The position numbers and the translations under genes are program-made. The notes beneath the pieces were generated by a model. It was not told the origin of the DNA, searched no databases, and saw only the letters and a program-made list of their open reading frames with translations. Of a stretch of 23,068 nucleotides of DNA, positions 1 through 6,972 are shown piece by piece. The DNA is from SFEB01 sp964612455 (GTDB lineage Bacteria > Bacillota > Clostridia > Christensenellales > CAG-314): NCBI GenBank assembly GCA_964612455.1, contig CAZTCB010000021.1, positions 1 through 23,068 of the forward strand, read 5' to 3'. Position 1 is the stretch's first letter; each line of letters starts with the position of its first letter.

Positions 1-3
1 GGT

Positions 4-23
4 GACAGAATGTATATTCTGTC
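4..23. repeat. 8-bp perfect inverted repeat
   Basis: GACAGAAT and ATTCTGTC face each other across a 4-nt loop. There is no T tract, so it could be an operator dyad or a small RNA hairpin of a feature lying to the left of the window. The function is unknown. Confidence 0.35.
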
Positions 24-56
24 TACAAGTTTCTCTTAATTTTCACAATATAAAAC

Positions 57-90
57 GCCGCGCTGAGTTTACTCTCAACGCGGCTTTTTT
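57..90 (+). terminator. Rho-independent terminator (upstream gene outside window)
   Basis: GCCGCG-c-TGAG pairs with CTCA-a-CGCGGC (one mismatch), followed by T6 at 85-90. The orientation fits a plus-strand transcript entering from the left. On the minus strand the stem is followed only by GTTTTATA, so any bidirectional action would be weak. Confidence 0.75.
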
Positions 91-130
91 CCTGATATTT
101 ATTAAAATGTTCTCTCTAAAATTCTGCCCA

Positions 131-152
131 AAAACGAGAATTTTCCCGTTTT
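131..152 (-). terminator. Terminator of the cysteine desulfurase-like gene
   Basis: Read on the minus strand, AAAACGGGA pairs with TCTCGTTTT (one G-T wobble) around an AAAT loop and ends in five T. It lies about 45 nt after the stop at 197, where an end-of-transcript signal for that gene is expected. Confidence 0.5.
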
Positions 153-196
153 CTTCTTCACCGATACTACATATTTAAAAATTCCCTCTTTTCGAC

Positions 197-1330
197 TTAA
201 CGTTTAGATATTTTTTCAACGGCGTTTAAAAAAGTATTTGCCTCGTCGACGGTATTTGCTCCGCTGACGCTCACCCTTACCAGACCTGTCCGTGCCGTCC
301 CCAAAAAAGAATGGCACAAAGGCGCGCAGTGTAGTCCGCCCCTCGTAGCAATGCCGTATTCGTTTGCCAAGATATCGGCAACCTCCTGACTGTCTTTGCA
401 CGCCACGCTGAAAGTAACGATACCGCTCTTGTTGGCAACGCTGTATATTTTTATCTTTTTTAACAATAAAAGCCCTCGCACTATCGCCGTCTGAACAGTT
501 TTCATTTGAGAGTTAAACGTCGCATGGTTTTTACCCCACCATTCAAGCGCGCCTTTAAGCGCAAGAATCCCGGGTGAGTTGACGGTTCCGCTTTCAAATC
601 CGTCGGGGCTTTCGGTCGGTTGAACGAGTAGATTGCTTTGCGTACCCGTCCCGCCCAAACGAATCGGTTTTGGTTTGCTTTTTTCATTAAAACACAAAGC
701 CCCCAACCCCGCTACGCCGTGCAAGCCTTTGTGCGCCGGGAGTGCCAACATATCGATATCGTCGCGTTGCATGTCGATAGAAACGTAACCTACCGACTGT
801 GCTCCGTCCACAACGAAAATTATGCCGTTTTTTTTACAGATTTTTCCTATTTCCGCAACGGGCTGAGTTGCGCCGACAACGTTGGACGTTTGGGATAAAA
901 CCACCATACGGGTAGCAGGTAAAACGGCGTTTAAAACTTTTTCGGGAGAAATAATCATATTTTTATCCGGCTCGAGAACAGTCACGGATATATTGCCGCT
1001 TTGCTCCAACATTTTTAACGGGCGCAATACCGAGTTGTGCTCTAACACGCTCGTGACGACATGCGAGCCTTTCTTTTTTATTCCGCCGAGTATCGCAAGA
1101 TTGAGCGCGTCCGTGCAGTTTTGACCGAATACCACGTTGGCGGGATTGTTCAGACCGACGATATCCGACAATGCTTTTCGCGTGGAAAAAATCTCGTCGC
1201 AAAGCTCGTTTGTCAAAGCGTTAAAACTCCTATTGGGGTTGACGGGTAGCAACGTAACCGCCTTTTTCAATCCGTCCAATGCTTCGGGCGGCTTAAAAAA
1301 AGTCGTTGCCGCATTGTCGAAATATATCAT
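197..1330 (-). CDS. Aminotransferase class V, cysteine desulfurase family (EF2568-type)
   Basis: This is a 377-aa PLP enzyme of fold type I, in the NifS/SufS-like group, predicted to remove sulfur (or selenium) from cysteine-type substrates and give alanine plus an enzyme persulfide. Visible features are the N-terminal FDNAATT motif, LEHN (His98) stacking on PLP, VVDGAQS (Asp175), the Schiff-base lysine in AHKGLHG (Lys201), and the RGGLHCAPLCH loop with the probable catalytic Cys335. The frame is open for seven more codons, but that upstream ATG overlaps the SD. GGAGGA sits 10 nt before the ATG at 1330, so this start is chosen. RGGLHCAPLCH is typical of the TIGR01977 subgroup, which often sits beside DUF3343 genes, as here. 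The exact substrate cannot be read from the sequence; a housekeeping Fe-S role is an alternative. Confidence 0.9.
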   Translation of the reverse strand: MIYFDNAATTFFKPPEALDGLKKAVTLLPVNPNRSFNALTNELCDEIFSTRKALSDIVGLNNPANVVFGQNCTDALNLAILGGIKKKGSHVVTSVLEHNSVLRPLKMLEQSGNISVTVLEPDKNMIISPEKVLNAVLPATRMVVLSQTSNVVGATQPVAEIGKICKKNGIIFVVDGAQSVGYVSIDMQRDDIDMLALPAHKGLHGVAGLGALCFNEKSKPKPIRLGGTGTQSNLLVQPTESPDGFESGTVNSPGILALKGALEWWGKNHATFNSQMKTVQTAIVRGLLLLKKIKIYSVANKSGIVTFSVACKDSQEVADILANEYGIATRGGLHCAPLCHSFLGTARTGLVRVSVSGANTVDEANTFLNAVEKISKR

Positions 1331-1428
1331 AAATAAAAAATCCTCCGACACTTTTTTTATAATTTTTCAGTATAGTATATTACGTAGGCGCTTTGGTTTA
1401 TACATATAAACGAAAGGAGAGTGTCAAT

Positions 1429-1677
1429 ATGTTCTTTTTTGCAGCATTCAGGAGTCGCACCGCCGCGTCGTCGGCATTCGGACGTTTAAGGGACTATGGC
1501 GTAACGTGCGCGTTGTTCAGTACGCCGGCAGCGGCAAACCTCGGTTGCGGTCTGAGTATAAAGTTTTCGCCTGCGGATATAGACGCGGTAAAAAGCATAT
1601 GCCAAACGGAAAAAGGTTACGCAGGAGTATTTCGTGCCGTTAAATTCGGAGAAAAAATCATAGTTTCGCGTTTGTAA
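1429..1677 (+). CDS. DUF3343 family protein (putative Se/S-transfer partner)
   Basis: An 82-aa protein starting at the ATG after AAAGGAGA (8-nt spacing). The upstream in-frame codons, which would extend it by 12 residues, overlap that SD. The N-terminal FFAAFRSRTAASSAFGRLRD followed by LFSTPAAANLGCGLSIKF is the usual DUF3343 pattern: a short alpha/beta domain with one conserved Cys in the LGCG loop. Related domains are fused at the C-terminus of YedF-like proteins linked to selenium metabolism. It is divergent from the desulfurase-like gene with 98 bp between the starts, which supports a joint sulfur or selenium role. That role is inferred from context and is not shown by this sequence. Confidence 0.8.
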   Translation: MFFFAAFRSRTAASSAFGRLRDYGVTCALFSTPAAANLGCGLSIKFSPADIDAVKSICQTEKGYAGVFRAVKFGEKIIVSRL

Positions 1678-1691
1678 TAAAAACTTTTTAA

Positions 1692-1714
1692 AAAATCGTA
1701 TACAAAACGATTTT
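1692..1714 (+). terminator. Weak AT-rich hairpin after the DUF3343 gene
   Basis: AAAATCG and CGATTTT pair around a 9-nt loop, 14 nt after the DUF3343 stop. The only T tract is the four T within the stem, so termination would be weak. It also overlaps the -35 zone of the nth promoter. Confidence 0.3.
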
Positions 1715-1719
1715 GCTTG

Positions 1720-1734
1720 TGCTATAATAAAAAA
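1720..1734 (+). promoter_or_regulatory. Extended -10 promoter giving a leaderless nth mRNA
   Basis: TGCTATAAT (TATAAT at 1723-1728) is a perfect extended -10. Six nucleotides follow and then the ATG of nth at 1735, so the expected transcription start is the A of the start codon. No SD is present before the ATG. There is no convincing -35 at 17 bp, as is common for extended -10 promoters. Confidence 0.65.
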
Positions 1735-2397
1735 ATGCAGGAAAAAACCGAAAAAATCATCAAGATTTTATCCGAAAAATATCCCGACGCCAAAAGTGAA
1801 TTGATTTTTGAAAACACTTTTCAACTGCTCGTCGCGGTTATTTTGTCCGCTCAATGCACCGACAAACGCGTCAACAACGTGACTCCGACGTTGTTTGCCA
1901 AAGCGCCCACGGCAGCGGCTCTCGCCGACTTGCCTACCGACGAGCTTGAAAAGCTGATATTCAGTTGCGGTTTTTATCGCGCGAAAGCACAGCACCTCAA
2001 GACAATGGCAAAGGAGTTAGTTGAACGCTTTGACGGAAACGTACCCGACGATATCGACTCTCTGCGCACTCTCGCGGGAGTCGGACGCAAGACCGCCAAC
2101 GTGGTATATGCCGTCGGGTTTGGAGGACAAGCCATAGCCGTGGATACGCATGTTTTTCGCGTTGCCAACCGTCTCGGGCTGGCGCATGCCAAAGACGTAT
2201 TGAACACCGAAAAACAACTTATGGCGGCAATAGATAACAATCTGTGGTCGGATTGTCACCACTATATTTTATTGCACGGGCGTTACGTTTGCAAAAGCAA
2301 GCGTCCGTCTTGCGGTGAGTGTCCGTTAACAGAGTACTGCGATTTTTTTAACGACGAACAACGACAAAGAGGAAAAACATGTTTATCGACAAAGTAA
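1735..2397 (+). CDS. nth: Endonuclease III (DNA glycosylase / AP lyase)
   Basis: A 220-aa base-excision repair enzyme that removes oxidised pyrimidines from DNA and cuts the abasic site by beta-elimination. The helix-hairpin-helix LRTLAGVGRKTANVV (about 110-124) holds the catalytic Lys119, and the catalytic Asp is Asp137 in AVDTHVFRV. The C-terminal 4Fe-4S loop is complete with C-x6-C-x2-C-x5-C (Cys186, 193, 196, 202). The length is close to the E. coli enzyme (211 aa). The start is the ATG at 1735; a TTG 18 nt upstream would put the -10 box inside the gene. The last 19 nt overlap obg, so the two are co-transcribed and obg has its SD inside nth. Confidence 0.96.
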   Translation: MQEKTEKIIKILSEKYPDAKSELIFENTFQLLVAVILSAQCTDKRVNNVTPTLFAKAPTAAALADLPTDELEKLIFSCGFYRAKAQHLKTMAKELVERFDGNVPDDIDSLRTLAGVGRKTANVVYAVGFGGQAIAVDTHVFRVANRLGLAHAKDVLNTEKQLMAAIDNNLWSDCHHYILLHGRYVCKSKRPSCGECPLTEYCDFFNDEQRQRGKTCLSTK

Positions 2398-3644
2398 GGA
2401 TTTTTATTAAAGCAGGCGACGGCGGCAACGGAGCGTGCAGTTTTCATACCGAAAAATACGTCCCCAACGGCGGTCCCGACGGCGGTGACGGCGGCAACGG
2501 CGGCGACGTCGTATTTCGCGCAACCGCTTCGCTGAACACCCTTAACAATTTTTATTTCAGCAAACATTTTCGTGCCGAAAACGGCGAAAACGGCGCGGGT
2601 AAAAACTGCTACGGCAAATGCGGCAAGGACCTTGTGGTCGACGTGCCCGTCGGTACTCTCATACGCGACGTCGAAACGGGAAATCTCATGGCCGACCTCG
2701 ACGAAGACGAAAAACAAGAAGTAATAATGAGCGGAGGGATAGGCGGCAAAGGAAACCGCCATTTTGCCAACGCACGCCGTCAGACTCCTCGCTTTTACCA
2801 ATACGGCGTAAAAACGCAGGAAAAAATGATAGAATTGGAACTAAAAACGATAGCCGACGTGGGACTCGTAGGATTTCCGAACGTAGGCAAAAGCACTTTT
2901 TTGTCTGTCGTGAGCCAGGCGAAACCGAAGATTGCCAACTATCATTTCACCACCCTAAGCCCCAATCTCGGCGTAGTCAAATCAGGCGAAGAAACTTTTG
3001 TAATGGCGGATATCCCCGGTCTCATTGAAGGCGCAAGCCAAGGCGCGGGTTTGGGGCATGAGTTTTTGCGCCATATCGAGCGTACACGAATGCTCGTCCA
3101 CGTCATAGATATAAGCGGCAGCGAAGGCAGAGACCCCATCGACGATTTTGAAAAAATCAACGAAGAGTTAAGGCAATACGGCGAAAGCGTGGCGGGACTG
3201 AAACAAATAGTGGTTGCCAACAAAACCGACATGTACGGTTCGGAAGAAAATCTCGCTGCGTTTAAAAAGAAATACGGTAAAAAATATAAAATTTTCGCAA
3301 CGAGTACGGCAACGCACCGCGGCGTCGAAGACGTCGTGACGGAAGTGATAAAAACGCTCCGAGAGTTGCCACGACAAACGGCGGCGGAATTTGTCCCGTA
3401 TAAATACGGCGCCGCAAATCCCAACGAGTTTAAAATCGTCAAGCATGACGCAGGCATATACGAAGTCGTCGGCGGACTCGTCGACAGTCTGTCGAGAAAA
3501 ATCGCTGTCGACAACGTTGACAGTATGCGGTTTTTTGAAAAAGAATTGCAGGCTCGCGGTGTTTACGACGCATTAAAAAAAGCCGGACTCAAAGACGGCG
3601 ATACGATAATAATCGGCGGCGTCGATTTCGATTGGGTAGAATGA
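2379..3644 (+). CDS. obg: Obg/CgtA GTPase
   Basis: A 421-aa essential GTPase associated with 50S ribosome assembly and stress control. The three Obg domains are visible: the glycine-rich N-terminal Obg fold (1-158, with runs such as GGPDGGDGGNGG), the G domain (about 159-335; G1 GFPNVGKST at 165-173, G2 around HFTTLSPNLG, G3 DIPG at 211-214 followed by EGASQGAGLG, G4 NKTD at 281-284, G5 STA near 309), and a C-terminal OCT domain (about 350-421, ending DTIIIGGVDFDWVE). The ATG follows an AAAGAGG SD located within nth. The 19-nt overlap with nth suggests translational coupling. No key residue is missing. Confidence 0.97.
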   Translation: MFIDKVRIFIKAGDGGNGACSFHTEKYVPNGGPDGGDGGNGGDVVFRATASLNTLNNFYFSKHFRAENGENGAGKNCYGKCGKDLVVDVPVGTLIRDVETGNLMADLDEDEKQEVIMSGGIGGKGNRHFANARRQTPRFYQYGVKTQEKMIELELKTIADVGLVGFPNVGKSTFLSVVSQAKPKIANYHFTTLSPNLGVVKSGEETFVMADIPGLIEGASQGAGLGHEFLRHIERTRMLVHVIDISGSEGRDPIDDFEKINEELRQYGESVAGLKQIVVANKTDMYGSEENLAAFKKKYGKKYKIFATSTATHRGVEDVVTEVIKTLRELPRQTAAEFVPYKYGAANPNEFKIVKHDAGIYEVVGGLVDSLSRKIAVDNVDSMRFFEKELQARGVYDALKKAGLKDGDTIIIGGVDFDWVE

Positions 3645-3670
3645 TTTTTTTGAAATATCGCAATATTACG

Positions 3671-3706
3671 AAAGGACCGTCTTTTTTTTCGGACAGTCCT
3701 TTTTTT
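3671..3706 (+). terminator. Terminator of nth-obg
   Basis: AAAGGAC-c-GTC pairs with GAC-a-GTCCTTT around a T-rich loop and runs into T7 (3700-3706). It begins 27 nt after the obg stop. The A tract on the left arm may also let it serve the converging exonuclease gene. Confidence 0.8.
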
Positions 3707-3731
3707 AGTTTATTTATAGTTTGCGTATTTT

Positions 3732-4685
3732 TTAAAGAGTAAATAATTGAGCAACTGTGATTTTTTTTACGGGTTTGTCGGACGACGTCCTCGCGTCAAT
3801 AAATTTTTGACGCGAAACTTCGGCGTAACTCGCCTCAACGCCGTCAGAAATCACGTAATAATCGCATTTGCCCGGTCGCGTGGTATATTGTCCGCCGTTG
3901 ACGTAAATATAATCTAAAATGGGTTTCCACTCGCTTTTATCGGAAAGCTCGATATCTCGGGATAAACAAAAAAGCTTGCCTTTAAAGTGGTTTGAGGCGG
4001 GACGGGTGCGTTGTTCTGCGATATAATCGGTGATTTTCGCCAATGCCTGCCCCGTGATTTTTCGTTTACTGACCTGCCCTGCGACGGATACCGTACGAGT
4101 CATTACGAAGTTTTCGTTGCTGCCCACGCGCACGCGATACGTCTCGGCAAGCTGTGTCAACGACTTTCCCGTCGTCTCGACAAGGTATTTTAGCGTCATG
4201 AGACTGGCGTAAGCGTCGTCGTCGGCAGTATGTGCATGAAAGACGATGCCGATTTCCTCGGCTATCTTTCCGAGAGAACGCACGTCTTTTTCGCCCTTAA
4301 AAAGTCTGAAAAACAGTTGCGAACAGTAAAACTCGTAGTCGATTGACGGCAATCCGTAATGCTGGCACGTTTTGTTAATCATATTGACGTCGCTCTCGAC
4401 GGCATGTCCGATGACGACTACCGACGGATCGGTCAACAACGCCTTGATGCGGTCGTAAACTTGCGGAAAATCGGGAGACGCATCCAATACCTCTTTGTCA
4501 AGATGCAAATCTATCCCGATGTTTTTTCTCGTGCCGTTGAGGTTGTATTTGCATTTTGGATTAATCCATATATTTTCTTTTTTTAATATATTAAAGTTTT
4601 CGTCGGCAATACAATAGCCGAAACTGCACACGGAATACAGTTTGTAGCCGTTGGCGGCCTCGAGGTCAAACGCTAAGTACTTCAC
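3732..4685 (-). CDS. DEDDh 3'-5' exonuclease with C-terminal BRCT-like region
   Basis: A 317-aa protein. The N-terminal half is a DnaQ/epsilon-type exonuclease: Asp7 and Glu9 in AFDLEAA, Asp99 in GHAVESDVNMI, and His152/Asp157 in the HTADDDAYA motif, giving a full DEDDh set for two-metal hydrolysis of DNA or RNA 3' ends. A linker (about 175-232) leads to a region (about 234-300) with GKLFCLSRDIE, a WKPILDYIYVNGGQ helix-GG turn and CDYYVISDG. That matches the layout of a BRCT domain of the DNA ligase / RFC type. The start is GTG at 4685, with a modest AAGAGA SD and a good promoter upstream. The likely role is DNA repair or processing; the physiological substrate is not evident. It is a single-gene unit convergent with obg. 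Confidence 0.85.
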   Translation of the reverse strand: MKYLAFDLEAANGYKLYSVCSFGYCIADENFNILKKENIWINPKCKYNLNGTRKNIGIDLHLDKEVLDASPDFPQVYDRIKALLTDPSVVVIGHAVESDVNMINKTCQHYGLPSIDYEFYCSQLFFRLFKGEKDVRSLGKIAEEIGIVFHAHTADDDAYASLMTLKYLVETTGKSLTQLAETYRVRVGSNENFVMTRTVSVAGQVSKRKITGQALAKITDYIAEQRTRPASNHFKGKLFCLSRDIELSDKSEWKPILDYIYVNGGQYTTRPGKCDYYVISDGVEASYAEVSRQKFIDARTSSDKPVKKITVAQLFTL

Positions 4686-4730
4686 TTTTTTATTCTCTTA
4701 CGCTTATTTTTTGCAAAACCTGCTGACGAT

Positions 4731-4759
4731 ATTATAATAGTTTTTTTTCAAAAAATCAA
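4731..4759 (-). promoter_or_regulatory. Sigma-A promoter of the exonuclease gene
   Basis: On the minus strand TTGATT (4759-4754), a 17-nt spacer and TATAAT (4736-4731) lie about 45 nt before the GTG start. Confidence 0.7.
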
Positions 4760-4805
4760 CCGTATCGCAGTATTATTACTGCCAAAACCAAAAAGTAACG
4801 CAAAC

Positions 4806-4849
4806 AAAATGCGTTTTGATAGTCAAACAAACTCTTCAAAACGCATTTT
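4806..4849 (-). terminator. Terminator of the padR-HAAS-DUF4097 operon
   Basis: A perfect 14-bp stem (AAAATGCGTTTTGA and its complement) with a 16-nt loop, 19 nt after the DUF4097 stop. The minus-strand right arm ends CATTTTGTTTG, so the T tract is short and partly within the stem. No other transcript ends nearby, since the exonuclease is transcribed away. Confidence 0.7.
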
Positions 4850-4867
4850 AAAGCACACCACGCCTAT

Positions 4868-5836
4868 CTACTCGGATAAAACGCTTATCTTTATATTGCC
4901 CGTACTTGTAGTAATCTCGCATACTCCGCCGATTATTGTTTTCGGAACGTCGATTTTGCCCGTGTCGGTTTTGGTTATAAATACTTTTGACGACAACAAC
5001 GAGCCTGTTACGTCACCCGTGTCGGTTTTTACGGAGATTTCCGCAGCGTCGCAATTTTTAAAGGTAACGTCGCCGGTGCTTCTTTCGATAACAAATTTTT
5101 CGGTTGCAAGCACGTTTTGCAACGACAAACTGCCCGTGCTGCCGTCGGACGTAAAGTTTTTGCACTCGACGTCGGTCAACTCCGTTTTGCCCGTTTTTAC
5201 CTCTACTTTAATATCACCGCCGCAATTGACGGACGAAACCGTCGCTTTGCCCGTCGTAGTGGACAAAAATATATTTTTTGCCGAGAGATTTTTAAGCAAA
5301 ACGTCGCCCGTATTGAGCGTTATTTTTATTTCGTCGACAGCCGAAGCGCAACACTCGACGTCTCCCGTGCTTGACGAAACCACTATATCGTCAAAAGTAA
5401 AACCACTCGGTATATCGATTTTACCCGTGCTTTCGTCGATGACGAGCGAACCGTACTCCGACAGGGGTAAATATACCGTTATTTTTTGAGATTTAAACGA
5501 AACGGAAAAAATATGGTCGTACCACTTTTGCTCGTCGTTTACTTTTATCGTCAATACGCCGTCAACGACAGAAACGGAATGTTTTGTTTTTTTGCGTTCA
5601 AAACAAACAACCCTGCATTTTTCGTCATCGGACGAAAGAAAAACGATATCCGCAGTATCGGTGTTTATCGACAGGTCGGCAAAAGACTCCGTTATTTCAT
5701 ACTCGTTAGTTTCGTTGACGGTTGAGTTTTTTGACAAATCCCCTCCGTTTTCAGTCATTACGACAACAAAAAGCAATATCCCGAAAACCACAAGCACCGC
5801 CGCAACTATCAGCCAAATTTTTATCATATTACTCAT
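4868..5836 (-). CDS. DUF4097 family membrane-anchored beta-repeat protein
   Basis: A 322-aa protein with one N-terminal membrane segment (about 5-27, rich in I/L/V), no lipobox, and a long outward-facing domain. That domain is built from about ten short repeats with an S/T/N/D-T-G-D/K-hydrophobic turn (STGKIDI, STGDVEC, NTGDVLL, TTGKATV, KTGKTEL, STGSLSL, STGDVTF, DTGDVTG, DTGKIDV, STGNIKI), spaced roughly 20 residues apart. This is the signature of a DUF4097 right-handed beta-helix-like fold. The ATG has an AGGAG SD at 6 nt. It overlaps the upstream HAAS gene by 8 nt and is the last gene of the operon. Family context suggests a cell-envelope sensor or stress protein; no enzymatic residues are visible. 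Confidence 0.85.
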   Translation of the reverse strand: MSNMIKIWLIVAAVLVVFGILLFVVVMTENGGDLSKNSTVNETNEYEITESFADLSINTDTADIVFLSSDDEKCRVVCFERKKTKHSVSVVDGVLTIKVNDEQKWYDHIFSVSFKSQKITVYLPLSEYGSLVIDESTGKIDIPSGFTFDDIVVSSSTGDVECCASAVDEIKITLNTGDVLLKNLSAKNIFLSTTTGKATVSSVNCGGDIKVEVKTGKTELTDVECKNFTSDGSTGSLSLQNVLATEKFVIERSTGDVTFKNCDAAEISVKTDTGDVTGSLLSSKVFITKTDTGKIDVPKTIIGGVCEITTSTGNIKISVLSE

Positions 5837-6458
5837 TTTTAACTCCTACTTTTGTATTTATTTTTGTATTTAATCCATTAACTACTCTGCTCTTAACGGC
5901 GGCGACGATTTTTCTCGTTTGCAAGGCGCCTTTAGTAACCTGAACACTGCCCAAAAACGCAACTATCGCCAAGCCCGCGCAAACAAACGCCATACTCAAC
6001 GTCGCAAGTCCCGTAGTGCCGCTGCCGCCGACGAGCAAAACAACACCGTATACGACGCCGCCGATTGCGCCAGCGCCCAATGCTCCGACTACCGCCCACA
6101 GGGACGCCACCACCGCCCACTTGACAACAAGAAGCGAAAACAAAACCGCACAAACTGCAATCGCCAAAGACAGCCACAACGGAGAACCCGCAACGATAAG
6201 CACGATTTCCCACGATTTTAGTTGTCTTTGAGGAGTTACTTTTTCTTTGACGATTTTTATCAACGGGATTTCCGACACGATTTGCGAGGTTATTTGCTCC
6301 ACCGAACCCATCTCCTCAACGGCCTCTTCTTCCGTAAGACCGTCCTCTATCCTGTCGTCTATCATTTCGGCATAAAAACCGAGTCGCTCCTTGACGTCAT
6401 CGGGCGGCAACCCCGACAATCCGATATTTAATGCCTCTAAAAACTCTCGTTTATTCAT
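5829..6458 (-). CDS. HAAS-domain (DUF1700) membrane protein
   Basis: A 209-aa protein with a cytoplasmic N-terminal HAAS domain (about 1-65: NKREFLEALNIGLSGLPPDD, then YAEMIDDRIEDGLTEEEAVEEMG, the typical LxxLP...D..GxxEEEA pattern). It is followed by a basic linker and about three membrane segments (roughly 84-112, 116-142, 150-174) rich in Ala, Gly and Val. HAAS domains are known from genes next to PadR regulators and are thought to act as partners or anti-regulators linking the membrane to the repressor. Here it overlaps padR by 8 nt upstream and DUF4097 by 8 nt downstream, so translation of all three is probably coupled. Confidence 0.88.
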   Translation of the reverse strand: MNKREFLEALNIGLSGLPPDDVKERLGFYAEMIDDRIEDGLTEEEAVEEMGSVEQITSQIVSEIPLIKIVKEKVTPQRQLKSWEIVLIVAGSPLWLSLAIAVCAVLFSLLVVKWAVVASLWAVVGALGAGAIGGVVYGVVLLVGGSGTTGLATLSMAFVCAGLAIVAFLGSVQVTKGALQTRKIVAAVKSRVVNGLNTKINTKVGVKNE

Positions 6459-6771
6459 CTTTAGCGTCCTCCTTTGCTACAAAACGATAAATCGACACCA
6501 TCTCACGCCAGTCATCTTTAAAATCCTCGATACGCTTTAAACCGACGTCGGTGATACGGTAATATTTTCTTAATCTGCCGTCATGTTCCGCCGTCCTGAC
6601 AGTCAACATGTCTGCCGACTCCAATCGTTTTAAAATAGTATACAAGGTCGATTCAGACAACTCAACGTACGGTTGGAGGTCTTTTATTATCTTGTAGCCG
6701 TATGAGTCTTCGTTTTTTATCGCTGCAAGTACGCACACTTCTAACAAACCTCGCTTTAACTGAATATCCAA
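6451..6771 (-). CDS. PadR family transcriptional regulator
   Basis: A 106-aa winged-helix repressor of the short PadR type: LKRGLLEVCVLAAIK, then DSYGYKIIKDL, a recognition helix region LSESTLYTILKRLESADML, and a wing with DGRLRKYYRITDVG. I chose the TTG at 6771 because GAGGGGAGG lies 6 nt before it and the resulting MDIQLKRGLLEVCV start is usual for these proteins. The frame stays open seven codons further upstream. It is first gene of the operon with HAAS and DUF4097. The promoter dyad upstream suggests autorepression relieved by an envelope-related signal, which is an inference from family behaviour. Confidence 0.92.
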   Translation of the reverse strand: MDIQLKRGLLEVCVLAAIKNEDSYGYKIIKDLQPYVELSESTLYTILKRLESADMLTVRTAEHDGRLRKYYRITDVGLKRIEDFKDDWREMVSIYRFVAKEDAKDE

Positions 6772-6790
6772 ACCATACCTCCCCTCGCGC

Positions 6791-6824
6791 AATACATCGT
6801 ATCACGAGGTATTGCTTTTGTCAA
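6791..6824 (-). promoter_or_regulatory. padR promoter with embedded operator dyad
   Basis: On the minus strand TTGACA (6824-6819), a 17-nt spacer and TACGAT (6801-6796). A 23-bp dyad at 6791-6813 (arms AATACATCGT and ACGAGGTATT, one mismatch, 3-nt centre) covers the -10 and half the spacer. Its size and position fit a PadR dimer blocking its own promoter. Confidence 0.75.
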
Positions 6825-6843
6825 GCATTTATTTTAAAATATT

Positions 6844-6881
6844 TAAAAAAAAGTTAACCGACCGTATCAAAGTCGGTTAAC
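6844..6881 (-). terminator. Terminator of the guaBA operon
   Basis: A perfect 10-bp stem (GTTAACCGAC / GTCGGTTAAC) with a 9-nt loop. On the minus strand it is followed by an eight-T tract. It lies about 90 nt after the guaA stop. A smaller AGCGTT/AACGCT stem sits between the two. Confidence 0.85.
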
Positions 6882-6972
6882 TCAATTTGTTTTGTAATTA
6901 TCTTTTTTAAGGCTATATGCCGATACCTTTTAAACAGCGTTAATTAAACGCTTCCGTCGATTTTTTTTACCG

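Noticed and set aside
4809..5489. 226-codon frame opposite the DUF4097 gene
   Set aside because: Antisense of the repeat-rich gene, starting in the terminator hairpin; its Ser/Thr/Pro-rich repeats only mirror the STGD repeats.
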